A DNA stretch of 64,000 nt from positions 1 to 64,000 of the forward strand of contig CAJQQE010000005.1 in NCBI GenBank assembly GCA_905480395.1. The letters run 5' to 3'. Numbering within the stretch: position 1 is the stretch's first letter; every line of letters begins with the position of its first letter. The notes below the pieces were generated by a model that did not search any database, had not been told where the DNA came from, and saw only the letters and a program-made list of their open reading frames with translations. The translations under genes were made by a program, and so were the position numbers. Shown piece after piece: positions 28,592-39,515 of this stretch. The stretch comes from an uncultured Phycisphaerales bacterium (lineage in GTDB: Bacteria; Planctomycetota; Phycisphaerae; Phycisphaerales; SM1A02).

Positions 28592-30508
28592 TCAATACGC
28601 CCGGCGTTCGTCGCTCTTTCGCCAGTTGAGATAGGCGGTATTCAGGACGCGGTAGCCGCCCGGAGTCGGATATTCCCCGGTGAAATACCAGTCGCCGGTA
28701 TGGCCGGGCATCGCCTCTCGGAGTCCTTGGATGTCCTGATAAACCATCTGGATCTCGCCCTCCCAATCGAGGCGGTCACTCCGGATCAGCGTGGCAACCT
28801 GATCGGAGAGCTCTTCGAGCGTGAACCGATCGTAGATCATGGCGACATGGTTCCGCATCGCGGCTGGTTCGAAGTCTTCCTGCGCTCGGCACTTCGCCTC
28901 GACTTCGAGCAAAAGTTCCTCCTCGCCGCGTTGATGAAGCAGAGAGACCGCCGCTTCGAAGGCGATGAAGCGGCCTAGCTGGCTCATGTCGATCCCGTAG
29001 CAGTCGGGATACATGATTGGCGGTGCGCTCGAAACGACCACGATTCTTCGTGGTGACAAGCGTGCGAGCATGGTGATGATGGAATCACGGAGCGTCGTTC
29101 CGCGAACCACGGAGTCGTCGACGACGACGAGCGTGTCTTCGGGGGTGACCGTTCCGCGAGTGACGTCGTAGACATGCGAGACCAGATCCCGCCGGGCCGC
29201 ATCGTGGGTGATGAACGTCCGCAAACGCTGGTCTTTGTGGGCCACCTTTTCCGAGCGGGCTCGGGTTCGGATCAGCCGGTCGACGTCCGCTCTGGTCACG
29301 GCGCCGGACTGGATGCGATTCCAGAGTTCCTCGCCGTTGCGTCGTCGGAGATTGGCGTCGATTTCTTCACGGAGGCCGGCAAATGCCGTCTCCGCGGTAT
29401 TCGGGATGAACCCAAACACGGTGTGATCAATGTCCCAGTCGATTTTCTGAAGCACCCGCTCGGCGAGGTTCGCGCCGAGTCGCTTTCGTTCTTGATAGAT
29501 GTCGCGGTCATTGCCCCGGCTGAAGTAGACACGTTCGAACGTGCAGCGTTTGAGAGGCAAGGGGTCGGTGAACGGTGCGATGCGGATCTCGCCGTTTCGC
29601 TTGACCTCCAGTGCGTGGGCCGCGGGGAGCTCCTCGATTTGATCGGGGTCGACGTTAAAAGCGGTCACCAGCGCCGCGCGTTCGCTGGCCGCCGCGACCA
29701 CCGCTTCATCTCGATAGATGAACGCGGGTCGAATTCCAGCCGGATCACGGCAGATCAAGAGATCGCCGTTCCCGACCAGCGATGCAAAGACATAGCCCCC
29801 GTCGAAGCGGTCAGCGGCGTGCCGCAGGACCCGGATGAGGTCGAGCTGACTGGAGATGGCATCGGCCAGATTCCGGCCTTCGAGGCCGCGGAAAGATCCT
29901 GGTCCCATCGTGGCGGCGAGTTGGTCGTGCTCCCGATCCAGGTAGTACCCAATCTTCTCCAGAACCACTTGAGTGTCGGATTCGCCCACCGGGTCGAGTC
30001 CGTACTCCACGAGTTCTTGGAACAGGTGGGGGGCGTTGGTGAGATTGAAATTTCCCGCCACCGCGAGATTTCGACTCGCCACGATGTTTTTGCGAACATA
30101 CGGGTGGCAGACGTCAATCGTCCGTCCACCATGCGTCCCATACCGCAAGTGCCCCAGCATCAACTCGCCAAGAAGTGGCATCCGATGCTTCAATTCGGCC
30201 GCGGAGAGTTGGGCGAATTTGTCTTCGGAGATGTTGCGAAGCGGCTTCATCGCCGTATCGAACAGTCGTTCGATCGGATTCCGCTGGGCACTCCTGAGCC
30301 GCGTGATGAATCGCTCTCCAGCGGGCATATCGAAACGCACGGTTCCGATGCCGGCACCGTCTTGCCCTCGATTGTGCTGCTTTTCCATGAGCAGAAAGAG
30401 GCGTCGAAGCCCCCAAAGCGCATCGCCGCGATTCTCTCGGTACCAGTCCAGAGGCTTCTGCAGCCTAACGACGGCAAGGCCGCATTCGTGAAGGATCCGA
30501 TCGCTCAT
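28592..30508 (-). CDS. purF: Amidophosphoribosyltransferase, long form
   Basis: The 638-residue protein catalyses the first committed step of purine synthesis (PRPP plus glutamine to phosphoribosylamine). The N-terminal nucleophile glutaminase domain starts at Cys9 (HECGLAVVRL), so a short propeptide is expected to be removed. GHLRYGTHGG and NFNLTNAPHLF are typical of the family. The phosphoribosyltransferase domain has the PRPP loop VVVDDSVVRGTTLRDSI and an IMYPDCYGIDM segment. It is about 130 residues longer than E. coli PurF: the extra C-terminal part (roughly residues 520-638) ends PGGYRVLNTAYLNWRKS, a form also seen in Bacteroidota-like PurF. It is divergent from the gene at 30594. Confidence 0.92.
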   Translation of the reverse strand: MSDRILHECGLAVVRLQKPLDWYRENRGDALWGLRRLFLLMEKQHNRGQDGAGIGTVRFDMPAGERFITRLRSAQRNPIERLFDTAMKPLRNISEDKFAQLSAAELKHRMPLLGELMLGHLRYGTHGGRTIDVCHPYVRKNIVASRNLAVAGNFNLTNAPHLFQELVEYGLDPVGESDTQVVLEKIGYYLDREHDQLAATMGPGSFRGLEGRNLADAISSQLDLIRVLRHAADRFDGGYVFASLVGNGDLLICRDPAGIRPAFIYRDEAVVAAASERAALVTAFNVDPDQIEELPAAHALEVKRNGEIRIAPFTDPLPLKRCTFERVYFSRGNDRDIYQERKRLGANLAERVLQKIDWDIDHTVFGFIPNTAETAFAGLREEIDANLRRRNGEELWNRIQSGAVTRADVDRLIRTRARSEKVAHKDQRLRTFITHDAARRDLVSHVYDVTRGTVTPEDTLVVVDDSVVRGTTLRDSIITMLARLSPRRIVVVSSAPPIMYPDCYGIDMSQLGRFIAFEAAVSLLHQRGEEELLLEVEAKCRAQEDFEPAAMRNHVAMIYDRFTLEELSDQVATLIRSDRLDWEGEIQMVYQDIQGLREAMPGHTGDWYFTGEYPTPGGYRVLNTAYLNWRKSDERRAY

Positions 30509-30593
30509 GGAGCGAGGAAGGTAACGGGTCAGGGTCGTTGCTGCTGAGGATGAACGGCACCCGCCAGTCTGTCCACTGATCTATCCTCTCGAT

Positions 30594-31412
30594 GTGGAAG
30601 ATGCGCCGAAACATCGATCAGAGCTTCCGACCGATCTCGTCACCTGGACGACGTTGCTCGGGCACTGGACTGACCTCGTCAAGGCGGGAGAGGGCCTTCG
30701 CCGCGCCGCGGATTTCGACGCGGATGCGGCCAGATGGCGGGACTCCATTCCTGAGGTCATCACCTTGCAGGCGATTACCTTCGCGCTGGGGGACTTAGAC
30801 CGTCTCGACGCGTCTGATCGTGGTCTCGCTCGAGACCGGGCGGGGATTGGGATCGAGGCCGCTTCCGGCGTCCTCGAGTCAGTCTGGGAAGGAGTTTCGA
30901 TTCCCGGGGGCCTTCTGGAAATCGCGGATGACGCCGCGCACGCGATGGAAGCGGCGGTGTATGCCGGATTGCGGTGGATTCGTTGGACCGGCTCAGATCG
31001 GCTGGAGATGCCCGGCGTGAATCTTGACGCGGCAGGAGATCGGGGGACGCTGGCCTGTGCACAGCCCAAGACGCTTTTCCAGCCCGGATCGCCGATCGCC
31101 TGGTGGACTGACCGAGAGCCGCCCACGGAACTGCAGGGATCGGGCTTTGAGGTTATCTCAGGGCCGCCGGTGCAGGTCTACCGCCAACTGGAGAACGACG
31201 GTCGGCGGGTTCGCGACCTGGTGGCGTCGATCTTTGGCCAGCACGATGGATGGCCGCTGCTGGTGCCGATTTGTCTCGCGGGTGAGTCGATTGGTCGGTT
31301 CACGATGGACGAGACGGTGTGGCGCGAGGTGAATCGATCAGCCTTTGATTCGGCCGTCGAAGACGCGGTGCTCGATTTTGCCAGTGGCGGGGAGCCGTCG
31401 GTTCCAGCGTGA
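30594..31412 (+). CDS. Hypothetical cytoplasmic protein
   Basis: The 272-residue product starts at GTG 30594 and is acidic, without signal peptide or membrane segment. It has helical stretches (SIPEVITLQAITFALGDLDRLD, split by Asp-rich turns) and a C-terminal beta/alpha region (FGQHDGWPLLVPICLAGESIGRFTMDE). No catalytic motif is apparent and I do not recognise the family. The frame stays open upstream of the GTG without an ATG, so the start is uncertain. It converges on the MBL hydrolase gene with no gap: the stop codons are adjacent at 31412/31413. Confidence 0.72.
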   Translation: MEDAPKHRSELPTDLVTWTTLLGHWTDLVKAGEGLRRAADFDADAARWRDSIPEVITLQAITFALGDLDRLDASDRGLARDRAGIGIEAASGVLESVWEGVSIPGGLLEIADDAAHAMEAAVYAGLRWIRWTGSDRLEMPGVNLDAAGDRGTLACAQPKTLFQPGSPIAWWTDREPPTELQGSGFEVISGPPVQVYRQLENDGRRVRDLVASIFGQHDGWPLLVPICLAGESIGRFTMDETVWREVNRSAFDSAVEDAVLDFASGGEPSVPA

Positions 31413-32333
31413 TCAGACCCTGAAATCGAACATCAAGTCGGGGTAGGGGAGTTCATCCGCGGGGCCAGAATCGATCGCTCCGAAGACTCTGATGGGATCG
31501 AGGGGAAGGTCCTGATCCGCGATGTGGAGCTCAACGGCGAGTTCCGCATTCGACGCTTTCCAGAGTTGGCGAACGATTTCGGGATCATTGCATTCGCGAG
31601 AAAGGTGGAGGAGGACGACCGTCTCGAGTCGGTCGCGATCCGAGATCGCGAACACGGCATTTTTCGCTTCTTGATTCGAGAGGTGGCCATGACCTCCGGT
31701 GATCCGTTCCTTGAGGAACGGAGGTCGTTGCGATGCCGATTGGAGTTTCGGGTCGTAATTCGACTCAAGTCCGATGAGGTCACACCCGGCGAGCAGGTCG
31801 CGAACCGGCGGCGTGACCCGACCGATATCGGTGGCCCATCCGATCGTAGTAGGGGTTGGCCCGGTATCGAGACCGAACCGAAGAACGGCGGATCCGTGGT
31901 CGTCATGCGGTCCGAGCGCGATGGTCACGTCCAGAAGGTCCTTCACCACTGAAACCCGCCTGCCGCCATCGGAGAGTGGACGGAGTTGCGTTCCGGGGAC
32001 CCCGTGTCGAGCGAGGGCGGCATGGTGGCTCGGGGCTGCAAAAACTGGCCAGCCACGCGCCTCCAGCGAACGGCACCAAGTGGGTCGCAGATGATCGGTA
32101 TCGGGGTGGGTAATCACCACGGCTTGAACATGATCAAGGTCGATGTCGGGGGCGTGGGTTTCCAGACGTCGGGCGAGCGTTCGAGGGCCGATTCCCAAGT
32201 CGATACAAACATGCGTCGGACGTGGGTCGTCGTATCGCTCGATGGTCAAGATGGACAGGTTGCCGGCGGATCCGCTGGCGATCACTCGAAGATCGGCCGA
32301 AATCACCGAAGGTGGCGAACCGAGGTCGTTCAC
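31413..32333 (-). CDS. MBL-fold hydrolase (YycJ/WalJ-like)
   Basis: The 306-residue protein is a metallo-beta-lactamase fold enzyme of the YycJ/WalJ type: VIASGSAGNLSIL, CIDLGIGPRTLARRL, GLESNYDPKLQ, then LKERITGGHGHLSNQEAKN and LLHLSRECNDP. These blocks match the 5'-exonuclease-like subfamily. The metal-binding motif reads THPDTDH rather than the usual THxHxDH, so the second His is replaced by Asp, which may change the metal or the activity. The start overlaps the lpxA stop by four bases (ATGA), indicating translational coupling. Confidence 0.88.
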   Translation of the reverse strand: MNDLGSPPSVISADLRVIASGSAGNLSILTIERYDDPRPTHVCIDLGIGPRTLARRLETHAPDIDLDHVQAVVITHPDTDHLRPTWCRSLEARGWPVFAAPSHHAALARHGVPGTQLRPLSDGGRRVSVVKDLLDVTIALGPHDDHGSAVLRFGLDTGPTPTTIGWATDIGRVTPPVRDLLAGCDLIGLESNYDPKLQSASQRPPFLKERITGGHGHLSNQEAKNAVFAISDRDRLETVVLLHLSRECNDPEIVRQLWKASNAELAVELHIADQDLPLDPIRVFGAIDSGPADELPYPDLMFDFRV

Positions 32334-33160
32334 GGCGAATCGGTCGCCTGAAGATCCGAGTCGTCGGTCACGGTCTTCCGACCTCTCATGGTACAGAGGG
32401 CGCGGGTCGATTTTCCGAGGAAGGCGAGATACTCATCAGCCATCGGCTGCCCGGCGTGTTCACGGAGTTGTTCGGTCGCGGCGACCACGGTGAGGCCACT
32501 TCGGCAGAAGAGCTTGTGGGTCAGCCGGACGATGTTGATGTCTTCCGGAGTGTGCCCAGCGCGACGCAGCCCGATGAGGTTGATGCTGCTGGCGCTGTTC
32601 AGCATCGTCACCATGAACCACGGAAGGACATCAAGTGCCGTCCCGGCAGCGCCGCTGATCATGGAGCCACGACCCATTCGGACGAATTGATGGACGCCAG
32701 CGTTGCCGCCGATGATCACGTTGTTCTCGATGATGGCGTGCCCGCCAAGGACGGATCCCTTCGCAAGAACGATGTGATTCGAAATCTGGCAGTCGTGTCC
32801 GGCGTGGGCCGAGTCCATGAAGAGGTTGTCATCACCGACTCGGGTTGGTTCCTGATCATGGATCGAACGATGGACCGAGGAATGCTCTCTGAAGACGTTT
32901 CGATCTCCGATCAGCGTTCCCGGTCCTTCGGTATTGGGATCGAAATCCAGGGTCTGTGGTGCGACGCCGAGCGAGGAGAACGGCCAGATATCGTTGTCTT
33001 CGCCGATGATCATTGGGCCTTGCATAAAGCAATGGGCCCGGAGTCGCGTCCCCCGGCCGATTCGGATCGTGCCCTCCAGCACGCAGTAAGGGCCGATTTC
33101 CACGTCGTCCGCAAGTTCAACGCGCGAGTCAAGTATGGCTGTTGGGTGGATCCGTGACAT
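32330..33160 (-). CDS. lpxA: UDP-N-acetylglucosamine O-acyltransferase
   Basis: The 276-residue protein is a left-handed beta-helix acyltransferase, LpxA, the first step of lipid A synthesis. It begins MSRIHPTAILDSRVELADDV and has hexapeptide repeats to about residue 190, with DSAHAGHDC holding the catalytic histidine and IIGGNAGVHQFVRMG. The C-terminal helices include GLRRAGHTPEDI. ATG 33160 fits the family start; an in-frame TTG at 33193 would add 11 residues. Its presence argues for an LPS-bearing outer membrane. lpxC, lpxD and fabZ are not adjacent. It is coupled to the MBL gene. Confidence 0.95.
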   Translation of the reverse strand: MSRIHPTAILDSRVELADDVEIGPYCVLEGTIRIGRGTRLRAHCFMQGPMIIGEDNDIWPFSSLGVAPQTLDFDPNTEGPGTLIGDRNVFREHSSVHRSIHDQEPTRVGDDNLFMDSAHAGHDCQISNHIVLAKGSVLGGHAIIENNVIIGGNAGVHQFVRMGRGSMISGAAGTALDVLPWFMVTMLNSASSINLIGLRRAGHTPEDINIVRLTHKLFCRSGLTVVAATEQLREHAGQPMADEYLAFLGKSTRALCTMRGRKTVTDDSDLQATDSP

Positions 33161-33223
33161 GAATGAACCACGCTCTGGAAGAGAGGTCTCCAAGGGAGGG
33201 ATGGAACCGAATACGGTACACGG

Positions 33224-34015
33224 ATGAACCGCTCGTTGCAGCCCCCTGATCCACCTGATTCCGCTTCTGATGGAACACCGTCGGACTGGTTGGAAATCCT
33301 CCGACCCGGCTTGATCGACTATCCGAGCGGACTGGCATGGCAGCGAGCATTACATGTACAGGTGCTGGAAGCGCGGGGGGCAGGTGTGCGCCGGGGATTC
33401 GTCCTGCTCCTCCAACACGATCCGCCGGTGGTGACGGTCTCCCGGCGACCAGGGGCGATCAAAAATGTCTTGGCCTCTCCCGAAATTCTCGCCGCTCATG
33501 GCGTCGAGCGGCACGAGACGGATCGTGGTGGGGATGTCACGTATCACGGTCCCGGACAGCTCGTGGTGTATCCGATGGTCGATCTCAACGATCTCGGCGT
33601 TCGGATCCACGGTTGGATCCGGCTTCTTGAACAAGTGTTGATCGATTCACTGGGGGCCTTTGGCCTGGTTGCGGGGCGGGACCCCGGCGCGACCGGGGTT
33701 TGGGTCGGTCGGCACTCAGATGATCGGGACGGTGAGGGCGGTCGGAAGATTGCGGCGATCGGCGTCCGCGTCTCTCGCTGGGCGACGATGCATGGGTTGG
33801 CGCTCAATGTCGATCCAGATCTCTCGCACTTCGATCTGATCGTTCCCTGTGGGCTTGCCGGTCGTCCGGTGACCAGCATCGCTCGCGAATGTCGGGACGC
33901 CGGAATGGCGTTGCCAACATTCGATGAGGTGCAAGCGGTCGTTGCGGATCGACTGATCGCCCGGCTCCAAGATCCCTCCGAATTTCGGGATCGAGCGAAG
34001 TCCGGAGAAGATTGA
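33224..34015 (+). CDS. lipB: Octanoyl-[acyl-carrier-protein]:protein N-octanoyltransferase
   Basis: The 263-residue protein is LipB, which moves octanoate from ACP to the lipoyl domains of 2-oxoacid dehydrogenases and GcvH. Diagnostic blocks are ETDRGGDVTYHGPGQLVVYP, GVWVG, GRKIAAIGVRVSRWATMHG with the catalytic lysine, and HFDLIVPCGL with the catalytic cysteine. The N-terminal 20 residues are an extra Pro/Ser-rich tail. lipA is not in this window. It diverges from lpxA, with about 60 bp between the starts. Confidence 0.96.
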   Translation: MNRSLQPPDPPDSASDGTPSDWLEILRPGLIDYPSGLAWQRALHVQVLEARGAGVRRGFVLLLQHDPPVVTVSRRPGAIKNVLASPEILAAHGVERHETDRGGDVTYHGPGQLVVYPMVDLNDLGVRIHGWIRLLEQVLIDSLGAFGLVAGRDPGATGVWVGRHSDDRDGEGGRKIAAIGVRVSRWATMHGLALNVDPDLSHFDLIVPCGLAGRPVTSIARECRDAGMALPTFDEVQAVVADRLIARLQDPSEFRDRAKSGED

Positions 34016-34047
34016 GGCGGCCGCTTGGTGATCGAAAGATCAGAGGG

Positions 34048-34767
34048 TCAGAGGCCAAGTTCCGCGGAGACCGCTTCGGTGATGTCAATGGCATCGGGAT
34101 AACGGAGAAACACACGTCGTCGCACCTGCTCACCGGCGAGGTCCATGCTGTCGGCTTGGAACGGATCGCTGGTGGGAACGAAGCGAGTCACGATGTCGAT
34201 GTGTCGCTTCTCCGCGACGATGTCGACGGCTTCGATCAATTCCCGGTACGCGGTTTCGATCTGCTCGGCGCCAAGCCGTTGCTGGATTGCCATCGTTCCC
34301 TTTTGCCAAGTCTGGTACTCCTGCATCATCGCTTGGAATCGGGCTTGAATTTCGGGGAATTCTGGGCTTTCCGGGCTCACGTCCGCGTGCTCTTCCTGGA
34401 AGGCTTGGAACTGTGCCTCAAAGTTGGCGTTCTGCGTTTCGGCCGTGGTCTGAATTTCTTTGCGATCCTCGCCGAAGCGATCGCTCTCCATCAGCAGGCC
34501 CAAGAGCTTGGGGACGTTGACGGCACCGATGCTCCAAACTCTGGCGGTTGGGTCTTCGCCAAAAGCGAGGCCGCCGTCATCGTCCCGAAGCGTCAGACTG
34601 CCTTTCTCACCTCGGAGGATCAGTTCGTCGGCGGGTCCGAGGGTTTTCTTTGCCGCTTCGTCGTCGTCGCCAATCGCCACCGAGCCTCCGCCGCCGAAGT
34701 CTGCGAGTACCGCGATGGTGAGCACGGCGAGTAGGGAGTGGACGATGAGTCTCTCGAATCGATGCAT
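34048..34767 (-). CDS. Periplasmic OmpH/Skp-like chaperone
   Basis: The 239-residue product has a signal peptide (hydrophobic about 8-23, ending near residue 30). An Asp-rich section with short beta elements follows, then from about residue 80 (VWSIGAVNVPKLLGLLMES) a Skp/OmpH-type region. A long helical hairpin (EIQTTAETQNANFEAQFQAF and MQEYQTWQKGTMAIQQRLG) is followed by the closing strand-helix ERHIDIV-like segment. Skp binds unfolded outer-membrane proteins. The extra 50-residue N-terminal insertion is unusual. The gene converges with lipB. Confidence 0.82.
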   Translation of the reverse strand: MHRFERLIVHSLLAVLTIAVLADFGGGGSVAIGDDDEAAKKTLGPADELILRGEKGSLTLRDDDGGLAFGEDPTARVWSIGAVNVPKLLGLLMESDRFGEDRKEIQTTAETQNANFEAQFQAFQEEHADVSPESPEFPEIQARFQAMMQEYQTWQKGTMAIQQRLGAEQIETAYRELIEAVDIVAEKRHIDIVTRFVPTSDPFQADSMDLAGEQVRRRVFLRYPDAIDITEAVSAELGL

Positions 34768-34878
34768 GGTTCTACCCTCAGGATCCTTGGTGATGGTGGA
34801 CGATGGCCACGGTGCTTGGAGGCGATGATTGGAGGCGATGCTTGGGGGCGATGCTTGGGGGCGAGCGGGGCTCGCGAA

Positions 34879-36683
<1,805 letters not shown>

Positions 36684-36687
<4 letters not shown>

Positions 36688-37229
36688 CGACGGATTCCGT
36701 TCTGAGCGTGATTTGCCGCCGCGTCTTGCGACGGGTGACCGAGGGGCTCGCCATGCTTCGGCGAGTCGAGATCCTCCAGTGTAGTCGCCAGCGGCCGGTA
36801 GCCGCACTCCGGACAGGCCGATTCAGGATGATCGGGGGCCGAGAGCTGGCCGCAGCGCTCGCAGACCGGGATGCCCTGCTCGCTCAGGACCGCTCGGACG
36901 TGGTGAACATAGGTCAGATTCATCGCGGTGACGAAGGCGACGTGCTGGAGCAGCAGAAACACCAACACCACCAGCACGAGTGCCGGTGCGACCGTCTTCA
37001 GTTCGGCGAAGGGGGCTCCCGCCGCCGCAGGACCGTTGAGAAACAGAACTGGCAGCCATTCACTGAAGAGGAGGAGCGCGAGTATCGGGATGAGCGAGAT
37101 CACGGTGAATACGGCGATGTCGCGAGGAAAACGCAGCATCCGCAGATTGGCCTTCCAATGCATGGCCAGCCGCTCGCGGTGGGTGGGCCGAAATGCCGGA
37201 TCATAGAAGTGGGGCCAGATCAGGTTCAT
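36684..37229 (-). CDS. Membrane protein with C-terminal zinc ribbon
   Basis: The 181-residue protein has two strong hydrophobic segments (IAVFTVISLIPILALLLFS and VAPALVLVVLVFLLLQHVA). A cytoplasmic-type zinc ribbon follows, CERCGQLS and CPECGYR, with a 15-residue spacing between knuckles. Ribbons like this are common in small planctomycete membrane proteins of unknown function. ATG 37229 overlaps the mutM stop (ATGA), and its own stop overlaps the lepA TTG start (TTGA), so it is translationally coupled on both sides. A related architecture is found in the protein at 38985. Confidence 0.82.
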
Positions 37230-38023
37230 CGCTGCGCCGAAGGTACCCATGCCGTGGTGCGACCGGCAACCGTGGTGATCTCGATCGGCTCGCCACGGTG
37301 CGTTTTGGCGTCGTCCGGTCGCCCCCAACGATGGTGGAAGAGCCAGGTCTTCGGGAAGCGACTTGAGACCGAATTCACTGCCACCGCCTTGCGGATCACC
37401 GAGCCGAGTCGTCGTCTTATTGACTCGATCTCCGTGGTTTCAAGATCTCGGACTCGCCGGTGCGGCGCGATGCCCGCCTGATACAGGACCTCATCCGCGA
37501 TCCAGTTTCCGACTCCGGCGGCGAAAGACTGGTCGAGCAGGAGCCCTTTGACGGTCACGCCACGCGTCCCGGCGAGGGTTCTGAAAGTCGCCGGGCCGGG
37601 TAAGTCGAGAAGCGGGTCAAATCCCAGTTTCGAGATGGGCAGCTCATGGCGGGGATCATCCCGAAGCCGGATCCGTCCGAACCGCCGAGGGTCGGGCATG
37701 GCCAGCCGTCGGCCATCCTCGAATTCGAGTTCGATCTTCCAAAATCGCGGTCGTTCTGATTCGTCGGTGTACCCGTGTAATGCACCGGTCATGCCAAAGT
37801 GCAGGAGCAGGGCGGGGGCGTCTTCAAACTCAAGCCAGAGTTGCTTGCCGTGCCGGCAGGCGCGGATCACTCGTTTGCCGCGGAGGCGTCGAGAGACGGT
37901 GGCAGGGGTCTGTTCGCAGAAGACGATGCGATCGTTGGCACATCGAACGCGGCGAACCGTTCGGCCCGTGGCCACCATCTCGGCGATGAGCCGGCCTCGT
38001 TCGACCTCGGGAAGTTCGGGCAT
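37226..38023 (-). CDS. mutM: Formamidopyrimidine-DNA glycosylase family protein, zinc-less
   Basis: The 265-residue protein is a base-excision DNA glycosylase/AP lyase. It begins with PELPEVE (catalytic Pro2, Glu3), has HGKQLWLEF with the conserved lysine, and shows the helix-two-turn-helix QSFAAGVGNWIADEVLYQA with the DNA-contacting Asn. The C-terminal zinc finger of Fpg/Nei normally has four cysteines. Here the region reads THRGEPIEITTVAGRTTAWVPSAQR, with no cysteine but with the GRTT arginine loop in place. This matches the zincless-finger arrangement known from NEIL1 and some viral and plant homologues. It probably removes oxidised bases, but whether it prefers 8-oxoG or pyrimidines cannot be told. 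Confidence 0.9.
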   Translation of the reverse strand: MPELPEVERGRLIAEMVATGRTVRRVRCANDRIVFCEQTPATVSRRLRGKRVIRACRHGKQLWLEFEDAPALLLHFGMTGALHGYTDESERPRFWKIELEFEDGRRLAMPDPRRFGRIRLRDDPRHELPISKLGFDPLLDLPGPATFRTLAGTRGVTVKGLLLDQSFAAGVGNWIADEVLYQAGIAPHRRVRDLETTEIESIRRRLGSVIRKAVAVNSVSSRFPKTWLFHHRWGRPDDAKTHRGEPIEITTVAGRTTAWVPSAQR

Positions 38024-38048
38024 TCGTTGATGGGACTCCTGAAGCAGA

Positions 38049-38837
38049 CTATCCGTCGGTTTCCGGTGCTGACGTTTCCACGGTTTCGGTGGAAGCCGGA
38101 CTTGGATTCGGGGCGGTTGACTTGTCTCCCTCTGCGATCGGACGAACCAGCTTGGCCGGAGGTCGTCGAAGCGCCCCCTTGAACGTGACGAACTCAACGA
38201 CGCCACCATCCTCGCCCAAGATGACTTGCTCGATGACTGGAACTTGAGTTGCGACCAGCGGCTCCATGACCAGGCGGTCATCTTCCAGCAAGTACCAGCG
38301 TCCACGCTGGCCAGCCAATTCAGCGATTGACGTCCGCTTGGGCGCGACCCATTCGTAACGCTGATCGATTTGGAACGTGATCGCGCCGCCCGGGCCTTCC
38401 CAGCGTCCGAGAAATTGGTCTTCGCGAATCCTCGGCGGCGCCGTGACCTTCCTGAAAGGCGTGGTCTCGCCGGCGAGTAACGCCATGAGGACGTCGTCTT
38501 GGAGCGAGAGTGCCGCGCGTTGACGGGGTTTTCGAGGGAGTGTGTATGGCTCTAGCCAGAAGACCGCATGGTTCTGTCGGTGCCAGCGACCGATTTCCGA
38601 AGGTGGTTCGAATCGGTCGTGGCTTTGCCATCGACGATAACGGCCATCTTCAGAGACTTTCAAGAGTCCGGCGGGAGTCTCCCACCAGCCAGTGATCGGC
38701 CGTGGTTTCTCTGGGTCCATCTGGAGGGTGGTCACGATCACCGGTTCTGCGGTCGTCCTGGCTTCATCGGAAACCTCCGGCGGGGTTGCGGCCAAGACAC
38801 AGGTAACCAATGCGAGATTCGCGATCAGGTTGAACAT
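38049..38837 (-). CDS. Exported protein of unknown function
   Basis: The 262-residue product has a short signal peptide (hydrophobic 4-16, probable cleavage after AAT near 18). The mature protein contains two similar beta-rich halves: ITGWWETPAGLLKVSEDGRYRRW and FLGRWEGPGGAITFQIDQRYEW. They look like an internal duplication of a lipocalin-like or calycin-type strand set (G-x-W motif). The C-terminal 30 residues are Ser/Thr/Pro/Glu-rich and probably flexible. No catalytic residues stand out. It lies immediately upstream of mutM on the same strand (25-bp gap), so the two may share a transcript. Confidence 0.72.
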   Translation of the reverse strand: MFNLIANLALVTCVLAATPPEVSDEARTTAEPVIVTTLQMDPEKPRPITGWWETPAGLLKVSEDGRYRRWQSHDRFEPPSEIGRWHRQNHAVFWLEPYTLPRKPRQRAALSLQDDVLMALLAGETTPFRKVTAPPRIREDQFLGRWEGPGGAITFQIDQRYEWVAPKRTSIAELAGQRGRWYLLEDDRLVMEPLVATQVPVIEQVILGEDGGVVEFVTFKGALRRPPAKLVRPIAEGDKSTAPNPSPASTETVETSAPETDG

Positions 38838-38984
38838 GGGGAATCATTTCTGGGGGGTTGGTTTTTCGCCTTGATAGGAGCGACGTGAAGGCATCTCTCA
38901 GAGAAGCGTAGGCCAGGTTGTGGGACCGGAGGAAGGAATTCGAACCTCAGTCTCGACGCGCTCCCTTGAGCGGGCTTAACAACA

Positions 38985-39515
38985 TTAATTTTTTCCGAAT
39001 CGTAATGGCGGGCTTCGGCGCCGCTGCGACTTGAGTGCGGCGATCCGATCGTCGACCTCAACCTCGACGGGAGGAAAGAACTCGTCAGGCAGATCGGGCA
39101 TCACCGCGCCGCACTCGCTGCAAGGGAATTGCTGGCGGTGGCCCTGATTGTAGAAGCCGCAGATGAGGCACACGGGATGGCCGAGCTCGGCCGCCGCCGC
39201 GCGGAGCAAGCTGCGTCGACGCCCACGGAGAACGATGACCAGAATGAACGCTTGGGCGATAAAGGTCATTCCGAACGCGAATGCCGAATTCGGACTGCCC
39301 GCGAGGAGCAATCCAACAATGACGAGCACGCAGGCGATCGGCTGCACGATGGTGAGGAAGATGAAGAAGCCAGTCCGGCCGAAGGAGGGGAAGCCTTTCG
39401 GATAACCGGACCAGTTGGTCCGGCCAAACATCGAGATGCGACGATCTTTGATTCGTCGACGGTCTTCTTCTTCGATGGGCCACTGGGCAAGTTCCGGGTC
39501 GACGATGCGTCGCAT
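38985..39515 (-). CDS. Membrane protein with C-terminal zinc ribbon
   Basis: The 176-residue protein has a charged N-terminus (EEEDRRRIKDRR), two hydrophobic segments (FFIFLTIVQPIACVLVIVG and FAFGMTFIAQAFILVIVL), a basic RGRRRSLL turn, and a zinc ribbon built from CLICGFYN and CSECGAV. The layout parallels the protein at 36684, though the sequences are not closely alike. ATG 39515 has an AAGG-type ribosome-binding site about ten bases upstream; the longer frame from 39560 is less likely. The function is unknown. Confidence 0.75.
   Translation of the reverse strand: MRRIVDPELAQWPIEEEDRRRIKDRRISMFGRTNWSGYPKGFPSFGRTGFFIFLTIVQPIACVLVIVGLLLAGSPNSAFAFGMTFIAQAFILVIVLRGRRRSLLRAAAAELGHPVCLICGFYNQGHRQQFPCSECGAVMPDLPDEFFPPVEVEVDDRIAALKSQRRRSPPLRFGKN

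Noticed and set aside
29174-30547. A 457-codon plus-strand frame opposite purF
   Set aside because: It is antisense to a clear PurF enzyme. In GC-rich DNA such long mirror frames are expected, and its sequence lacks any family signature.
38838-38984. A GGTTGTGGGACC...GGAATTCGAACCTC stretch resembling a tRNA T arm on the reverse strand
   Set aside because: No acceptor or anticodon stems could be paired around it, so it is not a complete tRNA.
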